Shown: positions 54,301 through 63,895 of the stretch, in pieces
Layout of the letters: each line of letters begins with the position of its first letter
How positions within the stretch are numbered: position 1 is the stretch's first letter
Source: Paenibacillus sp.
GTDB taxonomy: Bacteria > Bacillota > Bacilli > Paenibacillales > Paenibacillaceae
NCBI GenBank assembly: GCA_031254035.1
Contig: JAIRVF010000064.1
Span: forward strand, 1 to 64,000
Direction: 5' to 3'
Length of the DNA: 64,000 bases
Position numbers and translations under genes: made by a program
Notes under the pieces: generated by a model
What the model saw: only the letters and a program-made list of their open reading frames with translations
The model's database searches: none
What the model was told of the DNA's origin: nothing

Positions 54301-57300
54301 TTATTGCACTTTATTAAGGAAACCTTCTACAGCAATATCGTCTACATCAACAATGTTACCAGTTTTGGCGTCGTATTCTACTACAGAGTTTGCAGTGAAA
54401 TCACCCGCATTTGCTTCTGTAATAACAATTTCGTTAGTAGCCAATTTGTATTCTGTTTTCGGAGCAGGTGCACCTACAACAGAAAGGCCTGGTACAGCAG
54501 CGGTGTCAGTAAGTTTAAGCCCTTTGCTCACGTGAATAGTGATAGTTCCTGCATCCAGTTTAAAACCAGTAAATACTGCTTTAACAGCTGCAGCTTCAAC
54601 TTTCATGGTTTTAACTTCACTAGATACGCCGTTTTTAGTTGCTGCGATTGAAACAGTGTGACCTTCAACAAGTTTACCATCAACATTAAGAGTGAATGCT
54701 CCAGTTGTAGTATCAGCATCAACAGTAGCAATAACCACGCCATTGTCAGTAGCTGTTACTTTAGAACCACCAGCAGCTTTACCAGTAATCTCTTTTGTTG
54801 TAGCTTTCAAAGATGGAGTTGTCACAGCCAATTCCGGTTTCGCAAAACTATTGAATTCAGTAACATACTTCTCGGATTTAACCGCAAGTTTACCATTAGC
54901 GTCTTGAATGTAAGAAGGACTGTCTACAACTTTAATTGAGTAGTCATTTGCATAGTCCTTGTTATTAAATGTGATTACCAAATCAGACCCACTAACTGCA
55001 GTTGTATATGCAGTTTTTGCTACTGGATCATTTTTGTAATCGCGGATCTCCAAGTCATTTCCGTATTTTAATACAAGATCAGCATCAGTCTTCAGTGCCT
55101 TACTGAATGTAAGTCTTACAACACTGTCAACCAATTTAAGTTTAACATCTTTATCATTAGTCACTCTTGGTGCAACAGCATCAGTAGAATTTTGGGTACC
55201 TTGTGCAGTATTACCAGTCAATGTAACGACACTGTTTGAAGTAGCCAAACGAACATTAGTATTAGCAATAGCGTCCAGGCTATCAACTGTGTTCAATGTA
55301 ACTTTCGTTCCATCTACAGAGATACTGTCAACTCTGACCGCGCCATCATTTACAATAAAGTCGCTGCGGTTTGCACTACCGATTGCTTTATCAAACTCCA
55401 CAATCAATTTCTTGAATCCATCACGTTTAACGGATGTCATGTTTGCATTTGCTTGTCGAACTTCCTGTGGCGCTGTTACGTAGTCTGCCATTGGAACGCC
55501 ATTTGCAGATTTCAATCCAGTAGCACTAACCAATTTAACACTTCCCACTGAACCAGCAGTAGCGAATGTTACTCTTGTATTTCCGATATACTCAGGGAAA
55601 ATGAGCAATACAGATTTAGCATTAGTTGCAGGCTCGATACGAACATCGTTAGGCAACGAAATCTTACTTAATCCAGCACCGTTATCAAATTCGATAAAGT
55701 AGCTTCCACGACTCGACAATGTTTGAAGATCCATCTTCTTATCGAAAGAAATGGCGATTGTTCTGTTATAGTTGTTAGCATCAACGAAACCATCCAATGC
55801 CGGAGCGCCTACGTCAGACATCGAGAAGGTTGTGCTGTAGTCAACAACGATATTACCCAGAGCTGTTGCATCCTTGATTCCAGAGATGTTGATGGTGTAA
55901 GAACCTTCACCAAGATCATTGTAGAAGTTAACGTTCCACACTTTTCCGTTGGATCCAGCAGCTTCGCTTACATCTTTAACGCTAATTACGTCATCGCCTT
56001 TTTTAACAACGTATTTAGTTCTGTCTGTAGCTGATTTAGTATCAAGAGCTTTGTCAAATTTAACTTGAACAAAGTTTTTAGTTTTACCAGGAACAACTTC
56101 AACTACTTTAGGACGAACCAAGTCTACTGAAGCAGTGATCTTGTGTTCTTTAACAGGGTTTACATTGCCAGAGTAGTCTGCAACGTCTACATACAATGTA
56201 GTTTCATAACCTGGCAGACGATTTCCTTTAGCATTGAAATCAATTTCAAACTCTGTACCAGAGATTTGAGTGATTACGCCAGTCTTTTTAGTTGTTCCAG
56301 ACAACCAGTAGAAGCTTTCTGGTTTTACGCTATCTGGATCGATGTCTTTATTGAAAATGACTTTAGTTTTTTCCAAAGTAGAAGTGACTTCAGCAACTGC
56401 TGGTCCTTCTTTGTCTTCAACAACAGTGAAGTCATAAGAAGCAGACAGGGATTTCAAAGGAACATAGTCCTCAACAAGCCCAGCTGTCAATTTATGAGCA
56501 CCAAGAGCAATAGTTCCATTGAAGGACTTCAGTACAACTTCACGCTCGTTAGCACCTTTAACTACGGAACCATAGTATGGAGCGCCATCAAGTTGGAAAT
56601 TGCTAGAAGATACAGTTTTCACTGGTTTGTTGAATGTAACTTTAATTGCTTTGTTACCCAAAGATTTAACTTCTTTAACTTCAGGAAGCACGTTGTCTAC
56701 TGGAGAGAATTTAACGTCAGTAGCGCTGATCACATTGTTACCAGCTTTAACATTCTTCACAGAAACTTTGTATTCTTGTTGTTGTACAAATTGACTTTCA
56801 ATAAGAATACGAGCTGTTTTGTCGCCTTCCAGCAACACTACGGACTTAATTACTTTGTTACCGCCATCGATAGAGTAGTTATCTTTGTCAGTAGCAGTTG
56901 CTTTGTCTACTTTACCGTTGAAGGAAACTTCAACTTCTTTCAGGTTTGTGGAAGCAGCGGAATCAACTTTGTTAGCATATTCCAGAACCCAAGTAATTTT
57001 TGCAGTGATTTCACGACCAGCTGCATTTTTGAACTTAACTTCAGTTTCTTTGTTAGGCTCAAGAACTGTTTCCAAAGTTACTTTTACAACTTCGCCAGTG
57101 CTGAGTTTGAACTCAACGTCTTTGCCGTTGTCAGCAACTGTGTAAGAAGCTACAGTTGTGTTGATAACTTGGTCAACTTCGTAAGTAGCGTCAACCAATT
57201 GAGCGCGGGTTGCGTTAGCTTGGAAGTTCAGATCTTTAGAGATCACACCTGCATTGATTGCAGCTTGAACATCTTTCTTAGCCCAGTCAGAAGCTGTGTT

Positions 57301-57735
57301 GTCAACTTCTTTTGGCTCTTCAAGTTTCAACGCACGAGTCAGTACAGTAGCCAGTTCTTGAACAGTTACTTGACCGTTGAAGCTGAAGATTTGCTTAACT
57401 TCGTCTTGGCCCTTCATCAAACCTGCAGCAGTTGCTGCTTCGATGTAGCCATAAGCCCACATCTTCTCGCTGTAGCCTTCGTCTTTGTAAGATGGAGTAC
57501 CACCAGTTACTTCTTTCAGACCCATAACTTTAGTGAGCACTTTCGCAAACTCAGCGCGAGTCATTTCTCTTTCCAAGTGAGCTTGTTTGTCTGGGAAGCC
57601 GTTGAAGATACCTTTAGCTGCCAGAGCATCAAATTTCTGTTGAGTTGTTACCGTTGCGGAATCACCGAATGCTACAGATGCAAACATGGAGAATGCCATA
57701 GCTGTAGACAATGCTACTGTCAAAATTTTCTTCAT
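54301..57735 (-). CDS. Probable main S-layer protein with N-terminal SLH domains
   Basis: The 1,144-residue product opens with a signal peptide (MKKILTVALSTAMAFSMFAS, cleaved near VAFGDS) and three N-terminal SLH domains, marked by MTRAEFAKVLTKVMG, VTVQELATVLTRALK and ATRAQLVDATYEVD. The rest is a series of Ig-like beta domains rich in Lys, Asp, Thr and Val, with no cysteines seen. N-terminal SLH domains followed by a long beta-rich body is the plan of classical S-layer subunits. The codon use is strongly biased toward a few triplets, as in highly expressed genes. The start is at 57735, with AAGGAGGAG upstream; a 32-residue earlier frame has no signal-peptide sense. The gene has a long leader with two promoter-like sites and its own terminator. 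Confidence 0.88.
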   Translation of the reverse strand: MKKILTVALSTAMAFSMFASVAFGDSATVTTQQKFDALAAKGIFNGFPDKQAHLEREMTRAEFAKVLTKVMGLKEVTGGTPSYKDEGYSEKMWAYGYIEAATAAGLMKGQDEVKQIFSFNGQVTVQELATVLTRALKLEEPKEVDNTASDWAKKDVQAAINAGVISKDLNFQANATRAQLVDATYEVDQVINTTVASYTVADNGKDVEFKLSTGEVVKVTLETVLEPNKETEVKFKNAAGREITAKITWVLEYANKVDSAASTNLKEVEVSFNGKVDKATATDKDNYSIDGGNKVIKSVVLLEGDKTARILIESQFVQQQEYKVSVKNVKAGNNVISATDVKFSPVDNVLPEVKEVKSLGNKAIKVTFNKPVKTVSSSNFQLDGAPYYGSVVKGANEREVVLKSFNGTIALGAHKLTAGLVEDYVPLKSLSASYDFTVVEDKEGPAVAEVTSTLEKTKVIFNKDIDPDSVKPESFYWLSGTTKKTGVITQISGTEFEIDFNAKGNRLPGYETTLYVDVADYSGNVNPVKEHKITASVDLVRPKVVEVVPGKTKNFVQVKFDKALDTKSATDRTKYVVKKGDDVISVKDVSEAAGSNGKVWNVNFYNDLGEGSYTINISGIKDATALGNIVVDYSTTFSMSDVGAPALDGFVDANNYNRTIAISFDKKMDLQTLSSRGSYFIEFDNGAGLSKISLPNDVRIEPATNAKSVLLIFPEYIGNTRVTFATAGSVGSVKLVSATGLKSANGVPMADYVTAPQEVRQANANMTSVKRDGFKKLIVEFDKAIGSANRSDFIVNDGAVRVDSISVDGTKVTLNTVDSLDAIANTNVRLATSNSVVTLTGNTAQGTQNSTDAVAPRVTNDKDVKLKLVDSVVRLTFSKALKTDADLVLKYGNDLEIRDYKNDPVAKTAYTTAVSGSDLVITFNNKDYANDYSIKVVDSPSYIQDANGKLAVKSEKYVTEFNSFAKPELAVTTPSLKATTKEITGKAAGGSKVTATDNGVVIATVDADTTTGAFTLNVDGKLVEGHTVSIAATKNGVSSEVKTMKVEAAAVKAVFTGFKLDAGTITIHVSKGLKLTDTAAVPGLSVVGAPAPKTEYKLATNEIVITEANAGDFTANSVVEYDAKTGNIVDVDDIAVEGFLNKVQ

Positions 57736-57831
57736 AACCTTTTGTTCTCCTCCTTGAACTTTCATCACATTAGAGTTTTCTTTAGAGTTTTCTTTAAATG
57801 GGTAGCTCGTGTTACTCATATTGTCGTGCAC

Positions 57832-58251
57832 CCCCTTTCCCGAGTTGAGCAGAGTTTCATATAAATGATGTCTGTGACGAGATCACAGAAACTGGTAAAC
57901 TTGGAATACGACAAAAAAAGAGTAGATTCCTAATCCTACCTATGCATTATACAACGGAGTCAAGATGGCGTAAAGAACATTTTTCTAAATAATAGACATT
58001 TTTCTTGTACAGGTCATCTTTGGTATGCCCGTCGTAATTGACTCTATATCTTAGACGCACGGGTTTCTAAAAAGTTGCACCTTTTTTTAAAAAATTTCAA
58101 TTTTGTTACCCGCTTTAGAATTATAGCGAAAATAAAGGGTTTGTACAAGAAAGATATGGTAGATCAAGTTCAACTTCATAGCTAAACATAAAAAAGAACG
58201 CCATAAGGCGTTCTTTATTAAAAAATAGAATGCGTCAATGATTACAAAAAA
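57832..58251 (-). promoter_or_regulatory. Long promoter/leader region of the S-layer gene
   Basis: Two sigma-A promoter matches fire toward the S-layer gene: TTGTAC at 58143-58148 with TATAAT at 58120-58125 (17-base spacer), and TTTACG at 57969-57974 with TATAAT at 57946-57951 (17-base spacer). An inverted repeat TCTGTGA (57871-57877) and TCACAGA (57883-57889) lies in the leader. Multiple promoters and long leaders are known for other S-layer genes such as those of Brevibacillus and Lactobacillus. No gene is seen here. Confidence 0.65.
58189..58219 (-). terminator. Terminator of the 113-residue gene
   Basis: AAAGAACGCC pairs with GGCGTTCTTT around TTAT on the minus strand, followed by TTTTATG. 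It lies 33 bases after the stop codon. Confidence 0.85.
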
Positions 58252-58593
58252 TTAACGAATTTTCATGGCCAATTCAATGATCTGGGCGCGCATCTCTGGG
58301 CTGTTATTCAAGTTCGTGTACATTTGCTCAATCGGTTGTCTGTTCTCGCGGTATGTTTTCTCGTGTTTGATGGTCGAATGAGACCACTCGATCAATTGAT
58401 TTTCAGAAAGCGTCAGTTCATTAAAGGCATCATGAAAGCCCGTCTCCTGTACAAGGCCTTCCATAATTTCTTGAGTAATTTCTCTCGTCTTCCGAGTCAT
58501 CTCAATTTTCTTCTCCAATGTACTGGCCTTATTCTCAAATTTGGTTTTTGCTCTCAAATAGTCCAACTGAGCTTTGGAATAGATCGGTTTCAT
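58252..58593 (-). CDS. Small coiled-coil protein of unknown function
   Basis: I do not recognise this 113-residue protein. It is highly charged and helical (KTKFENKASTLEKKIEMTRK, then REITQEIMEGLVQETG), with no signal peptide or membrane segment, so it should be cytoplasmic. A good AAGGGTGAAGG site precedes the ATG and a clear terminator follows, so it is a real single gene. It sits between two SLH-protein genes but its direction-matched neighbours are separated by terminators, so no operon partner can be named. Confidence 0.65.
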   Translation of the reverse strand: MKPIYSKAQLDYLRAKTKFENKASTLEKKIEMTRKTREITQEIMEGLVQETGFHDAFNELTLSENQLIEWSHSTIKHEKTYRENRQPIEQMYTNLNNSPEMRAQIIELAMKIR

Positions 58594-58686
58594 AAGATAG
58601 CCTTCACCCTTTAAATTATAGATTGGTTTCTACGACATTGTATCCTAAACATCGACAAATTACAAAGAGTATGAAAATGGAAAAAG

Positions 58687-58713
58687 AATAAAGAGGACCC
58701 TCAGGTCCTCTCT
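58687..58713 (-). terminator. Terminator of the 1,277-residue SLH gene
   Basis: AGAGGACC pairs with GGTCCTCT around TGAG on the minus strand, followed by TTATTCTTTTT. It lies 21 bases after the stop codon. Confidence 0.8.
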
Positions 58714-58733
58714 ATCCATGAACAAATCCAGTG

Positions 58734-61700
58734 TTAGCTCAAGTTTTTAGGGAACACTTTAGTGCCTTTTTTGAGCAGTTCTACCGCGATCTTACCTGCT
58801 TCGGCGCGGGTCATGTTTGATTTTGGATTGAAGTTGAACAGTGGCTTCTTCTGTCCCTGAATGTTCACAGGTGCTCCTGCCATGATTTTAGCTTTGGTTA
58901 CAGCATCAATGGAAGATAAGGAGTAAATGTCCATCTTACCTGAATCCAGGAATGCCTTCGCCAAGGTGTCTTTCAACTTCTGATCTGTAGGAGCAAGCTT
59001 CAATTTAAGTGCTCTTGCGATCATTACGGCCGCTTGTTCTCTTGTAATCGGTTGGTCCGGAGCAAATACCCCGTCCGTAAGTCCCGTTACAATGCCGGCT
59101 TTTGCTGCTGTTTCAATATGTTCGTAATCCCATGTCGCTGAACGAGCTGTCGGCACAAGATCAACAAAGGTATTTCTATCTGTGTAAGACAGTGGCAGAT
59201 TCAGACCTTTTACGAGGAGGGTTGCAAATTCGCCTCTTGTTGTCTGATCGTCAGCCCCGAATTGCTCGAAACGAACGTTGTTCATAAATCCTTTGGAGTA
59301 CAAAGCATTAAGAATATTACGCGCCCATCCATGGTTTGTAATATCGGAGTAACCACGACTCATTTTCATAACCATGTAATATCCGAATTCATCAAATGGT
59401 ACTGTGACGGTATGGTTCTTCGCGTCAACTTCTCCGCCAATGTTCTCCCATTCCCGCTTGTCGTTATAACGGAATACGGTAATGGAATATCCAGCATCAT
59501 CAACAACACTTGGATTGTAAGCCAGAGTCAACTTTCCTCGTTGGGTAGGCGTAACCTTCCGCTCGGATGAGAACATTGGATCGCCAAACGCTCCTTCAAC
59601 GGAATATGGAACCAATCCGTTTGTTGCTGGAGAATAAGGCATCGTTGTCTCACCTATACCTCCGCTAAGCCAGTACACATTGGATACACGGGTGAAGTTG
59701 TTTGTTTTCCCACTAGATCCGAATCTCAGCAAATATTCGTCCTCAATCTTCCAACTTGGCGCACCGCTCTCTACACCTGTACCAGGGAAGCCAATAATGT
59801 TGCCATAATCGTTGCGGCGTTCCAAGATACCCGTTACAGGGTCTGCGATCCCGAACAGCAGCTTGGTTTCAGGATAATATTTTTTAAGTCCCCGAATATC
59901 CGTGCTTTGCATGATCGTTCCTTTTGCGAACTCCAATTGAAGACCTTTGTTAAATACCGTATATTTATTGGCTACTTTCGGAGCCATATATTCAGCATCA
60001 ACAGCAACGACACCACTGTAATAGACTTCGATGGTATCCGTGTGACTTATTTTACCTCTATTAATTGTAATTTTAATTTTATTGGATTTGTCTTGCTTGA
60101 GACCGACATAATCCAGTGCAAAACGGTCTTTCCCCAGATCAGGACGCTGTACAGCCTGCTCTTTATCGATCTTGACCGAAGTAGCGCCTTCTGCTTCAAT
60201 GTCGAAGTGAAGGAAGTTTTTGGTGACAACGTACTTGCCGCCAACTGTAGGCTGCGGAGCAATAATTCTATATGGAGCCTCTTCTCTTACGAGTTCGAGT
60301 TTTTGACTGGTTTTTGCACCGGTCTCATTAATCAATTCTAATGTATAAACATAAGTCCCCGGCATATCAGCCAACAGGTCTTGAATCCGCATAACAAAGT
60401 CGTTACGGTCGCCGGAAAAATTATACGCATATGTTTTATCTGCGAAAGTGACCTTTTCTTGGGTCGTGTTGTTTACCGGAATATCCACTGTAAGGATCGT
60501 TTTAGAGCCAAGGTTCAGATTGGCCTTAACGGCGCCACTGCCCCGAAGCACGAGATCGTAAGTCTTCTGGCTTGTCGTGTACTTCAGATCTTTATAGGTG
60601 AAGTCCGGTGGCAAGTTGAAGATTTTATCAAACGGTGGATCGAATGTAGGACGATTTGTACCACCTAAAGCCGGTTGGAATTTTACGATCGAGGATACAT
60701 TCGAATCCAGGATGTAAATGCGCAGCTCTTTCTTAATTTCACGCGTTTGGCCATTAGGGTCTTTGGTTGTGCCCAGCAGCACGATACGGTTCTCACCGTA
60801 TACGAATGGACCTTGGGCTCCGTCAACTTTAATTAATTGTTCAAAGTTCCCTGAATTAAGCCATGAATTTCCTGTCGTAATCTTGAGGCCATTTACATAC
60901 AAATCCGCCGTGAAATATGGGCTGTTCAGGTCGAAACCAATGTATTGGCCTTTAATCGGAACTTGGTTGCTTCCGTTGGAGTCCAGTTTGTAAGATTCTC
61001 CATCGGTCAGGTTAGATACGTAGATATAGCTCTTCGATGCAAACGAAATTACGGCATCCTTGTATGCACTGGAGCCTTGGAAATTAAAGCGGACGGTTTG
61101 GTTACCGTTCTGGAAGCCAGTGATTTTAAAAATATATTCTGTATCCGACACTTTCTGTTCAAGAGATACCGAAATACTCTTTGTTCCCAAAGGAAGGTAT
61201 TGAGCCTCCAAAATGGTGTTACTTGGGAGACTGTTCGTGGATACCCGGATATAAAAATCACTGGAGTTTACTTTAGCGCCGTTAAGAGGCTCCCCTACCG
61301 GCACGTTACCGCTACCCGTATATCCGTTCAAATATTTCAAATCAGTAATAACGGTCTTGCCTTGCATGTATTGAAAATCGATTTTCTTGTTGATGGTCTG
61401 ATTGCCATAGGTAATGTTAAGATAATGCGTTTGATCTAACGTAATAGTACCGCTCGCGTCTTTGCTGAATTCCAGCGGATCAATCGAGAATGTCACCAAG
61501 CGGTAGGCAGGTGTATTCTGCGAAACGGAAGGAATGTATACTTCCGATCCGGCTGTTGTGGTGATTTGGGAACCATTCAGCTTAACATCTTGATAGTATT
61601 GCATACCGAGTGCTGGATTGTTGTCTAACTGAACGTTGGCGCTTCCCGCAAATGCAGTTCCGCTGTCCGGAACCATCATTTGTACGTAAAGTTTACCGCT

Positions 61701-62567
61701 GTCTTTGTTTTCCGTAAATACAGGCACTTGATTCACCAAACTTTGCCCATTATTACTGGAGTCTGCCAGATACATGCTCACAACCGGATTTTTCGCATCA
61801 TAACAATACAGCTGATAGTTGAATGTCAGAGCATCGGATGCGTTCTGAATAACCAATTTCAAATCATTGACTCCGGGGTTAAGCTGAAGCGGCGGCGTGA
61901 AAAATGTTCCGTCCGACAGCAGCGTCGTTGCCAAAGCTTTGCCACCATTAACTTCAATCGTTGCTTTAGTCGCATTTTGAGCTTTACCCTCAAGTGTAAC
62001 TTGTTGAACTGGAACGACAGTTTGAGCTCCCTCGTTCAAATTCAGAGCGTCTGCACCACCGTGCACTACAAGCTTCTCCATATATGGAACGGTATCGAAA
62101 AGCACATAAAACGTCTCAGAACGGTCGTTCAAACCTTGAGAACCTGTAAATGTAACTTTATTAACCCCTGGATATAAGCTCATTCTGGCTTCAAAACGGT
62201 TATCCGGGCGGGATACATCAAGAGACATAGCTCCCGAGGTAACATGCGATGGGCTTCCGACCCATCTATCAGTTTCCCAAGTCAGTTGCTGCACGTTTAC
62301 ACCCAATGTCGATCCCGTTACCTTTGTATATGTACCGGTTATCGAAAACTGAGAATCCGTTACTTGATACAGCTTATCACGTGTAATAATGTCTGCAGAT
62401 GGATCCTGCGTCAATGTCACTGTGTTTCGAAAGCCGGAGATGTCAGGTGTGAAATAACTGGTAGGCGCGTCAGCGGCATAGGCCACAGATGCCCAGTTTT
62501 GCGGCATGATCGATACAACAAGTGCCATTAAAATCATCCACACGAATGATTTCTTTATACGTTGCAT
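58734..62567 (-). CDS. Large surface protein with three C-terminal SLH domains
   Basis: The 1,277-residue protein has a signal peptide (MQRIKKSFVWMILMALVVSI, cleaved after VAYA). Residues 40-1,050 are a long beta-rich region with Ig-like features such as TKATIEVNGGKAL and PGVNKVTFTGSQG; no enzyme motif was identified. The last ~200 residues hold three SLH domains (TRGEFATLLVKG, TREQAAVMIARAL, TRAEAGKIAVELL). AAGGAGAG precedes the ATG. It is transcribed away from tagO, which lies upstream with a terminator between. It is probably anchored on wall polymer and could be a minor S-layer-associated protein or adhesin. Confidence 0.87.
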   Translation of the reverse strand: MQRIKKSFVWMILMALVVSIMPQNWASVAYAADAPTSYFTPDISGFRNTVTLTQDPSADIITRDKLYQVTDSQFSITGTYTKVTGSTLGVNVQQLTWETDRWVGSPSHVTSGAMSLDVSRPDNRFEARMSLYPGVNKVTFTGSQGLNDRSETFYVLFDTVPYMEKLVVHGGADALNLNEGAQTVVPVQQVTLEGKAQNATKATIEVNGGKALATTLLSDGTFFTPPLQLNPGVNDLKLVIQNASDALTFNYQLYCYDAKNPVVSMYLADSSNNGQSLVNQVPVFTENKDSGKLYVQMMVPDSGTAFAGSANVQLDNNPALGMQYYQDVKLNGSQITTTAGSEVYIPSVSQNTPAYRLVTFSIDPLEFSKDASGTITLDQTHYLNITYGNQTINKKIDFQYMQGKTVITDLKYLNGYTGSGNVPVGEPLNGAKVNSSDFYIRVSTNSLPSNTILEAQYLPLGTKSISVSLEQKVSDTEYIFKITGFQNGNQTVRFNFQGSSAYKDAVISFASKSYIYVSNLTDGESYKLDSNGSNQVPIKGQYIGFDLNSPYFTADLYVNGLKITTGNSWLNSGNFEQLIKVDGAQGPFVYGENRIVLLGTTKDPNGQTREIKKELRIYILDSNVSSIVKFQPALGGTNRPTFDPPFDKIFNLPPDFTYKDLKYTTSQKTYDLVLRGSGAVKANLNLGSKTILTVDIPVNNTTQEKVTFADKTYAYNFSGDRNDFVMRIQDLLADMPGTYVYTLELINETGAKTSQKLELVREEAPYRIIAPQPTVGGKYVVTKNFLHFDIEAEGATSVKIDKEQAVQRPDLGKDRFALDYVGLKQDKSNKIKITINRGKISHTDTIEVYYSGVVAVDAEYMAPKVANKYTVFNKGLQLEFAKGTIMQSTDIRGLKKYYPETKLLFGIADPVTGILERRNDYGNIIGFPGTGVESGAPSWKIEDEYLLRFGSSGKTNNFTRVSNVYWLSGGIGETTMPYSPATNGLVPYSVEGAFGDPMFSSERKVTPTQRGKLTLAYNPSVVDDAGYSITVFRYNDKREWENIGGEVDAKNHTVTVPFDEFGYYMVMKMSRGYSDITNHGWARNILNALYSKGFMNNVRFEQFGADDQTTRGEFATLLVKGLNLPLSYTDRNTFVDLVPTARSATWDYEHIETAAKAGIVTGLTDGVFAPDQPITREQAAVMIARALKLKLAPTDQKLKDTLAKAFLDSGKMDIYSLSSIDAVTKAKIMAGAPVNIQGQKKPLFNFNPKSNMTRAEAGKIAVELLKKGTKVFPKNLS

Positions 62568-62683
62568 ACGTCAAATCTCTCCTTTTTATTAAGTTACTTT
62601 CTTTATCGGTCTCTTTGCCCCATTTTTGAAGAAGTATCTAATAAAATCCATGGATTTAAATTACTTTTACTTCCTTTTATTCA

Positions 62684-62727
62684 AATAAAAGAAGCACCCT
62701 CTATCTTCAGGATAGTGGATGCTTCAT
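62684..62727 (-). terminator. Terminator of tagO
   Basis: AAGCATCC.CTATC pairs with GATAG.GGGTGCTT around CTGAA on the minus strand, followed by CTTTTATTTG. It lies 29 bases after the tagO stop codon. Confidence 0.8.
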
Positions 62728-62755
62728 CTTATAAATCATTATAATTGCAGTCTTC

Positions 62756-63883
62756 TTATTCCGAACCCCGCTGCTCTGCGCTGGCTTTCATTCTCACTCT
62801 TGCAATCAAATTTAGAATCGGACGTTTGGTCTTGCCGACAAGACCGATGACCTCGGCGCCAATTTGCAGGAAGAACATCATCACGCAAATGACGACAAAG
62901 GTGACCCAATTCGCTTCATACATCGCGGCGGAGGACTGAATGACCGCCAAGACGCCGAAAAATGCGGCAATGCCGTATACGATGAGAACAGACTGGCGGT
63001 GACTAAAGCCAATTTCCCGCAAACAGTGATGCAGGTGACCTTTGTCTGGAGCGAAGATCGGCTTCTTCTGAATCCAGCGGCGCACAATGGCAAAAAATGT
63101 ATCCGACAGTGGGACGCCGATAATAATCAACGGTGTAATAAACGATACGATCGCGACCTGCTTGAATCCAAGCATGGATAGCAGCGCCAGAGAGAAGCCT
63201 AGGAACAGCGAGCCCGTATCCCCCATAAAGATCTGCGCTGGGTGAAAGTTAAAGAACAAGAAACCAATAACCGCTCCGAGAAGGAGCAAGCACAGCAGCG
63301 CAACCGTCAGGTTACCCATCAGAAGGGCCATGACCAAGATTGTTCCGATCGCGATGCCGGAGACGCCAGCAGCCAATCCATCCAGACCGTCAATTAGATT
63401 GATAGCGTTCGTCACGCCGACGATCCAGAAGATGGTGAACGGGATGGCAATCCAATCTTCTAGCGACGAATAAGAGTTATGAAAAGGTATATTAACAAAA
63501 TCAACGGTGATATCAAATCCGAAAACGACGATACATGCAGCGACGATTTGTCCAAGCAACTTCACCTTGGCGGATAATTCGAAACGATCGTCCAAGACGC
63601 CAATCAGCACGATCACTGAACCACCAAGCAAAAAGGCCCTTATGAAATTCGTATCCCGAATGGAAAACTGTTCCGCGACAAAGGGCAAGACGGCAAACAC
63701 GGACAATATAAATGCCAGATATATCGCCAGCCCGCCAAGCCGTGGCATGATTTTTGTATGCACTTTTCGAGCGTTCGGGACATCGACGGCACCGATTTTA
63801 ATCGCAAATTTTTTCACCAGCGGCGTCAACAACAGTGCCAAAGCTAATGACACAATACATCCGATGATGGCTATCATTAACAT
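62756..63883 (-). CDS. tagO: Undecaprenyl-phosphate GlcNAc-1-phosphate transferase (TagO/WecA type)
   Basis: TagO places GlcNAc-1-phosphate on undecaprenyl phosphate, the first step of wall teichoic acid or secondary wall polymer synthesis. The ~375-residue product has about ten membrane segments and the family motifs: GVLDDRFELSAK, NLIDGLDGLAAG, GDTGSLFLGF and DKGHLHHCL near the C-terminus. The start is placed at ATG 63883, 12 bases after a GGGGG site; a TTG at 63895 is too close to that site. In B. subtilis tagO also lies near degS, here 18 kb away. The polymer made is the probable ligand of the SLH domains of the neighbouring proteins. Confidence 0.92.
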   Translation of the reverse strand: MLMIAIIGCIVSLALALLLTPLVKKFAIKIGAVDVPNARKVHTKIMPRLGGLAIYLAFILSVFAVLPFVAEQFSIRDTNFIRAFLLGGSVIVLIGVLDDRFELSAKVKLLGQIVAACIVVFGFDITVDFVNIPFHNSYSSLEDWIAIPFTIFWIVGVTNAINLIDGLDGLAAGVSGIAIGTILVMALLMGNLTVALLCLLLLGAVIGFLFFNFHPAQIFMGDTGSLFLGFSLALLSMLGFKQVAIVSFITPLIIIGVPLSDTFFAIVRRWIQKKPIFAPDKGHLHHCLREIGFSHRQSVLIVYGIAAFFGVLAVIQSSAAMYEANWVTFVVICVMMFFLQIGAEVIGLVGKTKRPILNLIARVRMKASAEQRGSE

Positions 63884-63895
63884 GTGTACGTTCAA

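Noticed and set aside
57871..57889. CRP-type site TGTGA-TCACA in the S-layer leader
   Set aside because: The spacer is 5 bases rather than 6, and Bacillales do not use cAMP-CRP. A leader stem is the simpler reading.
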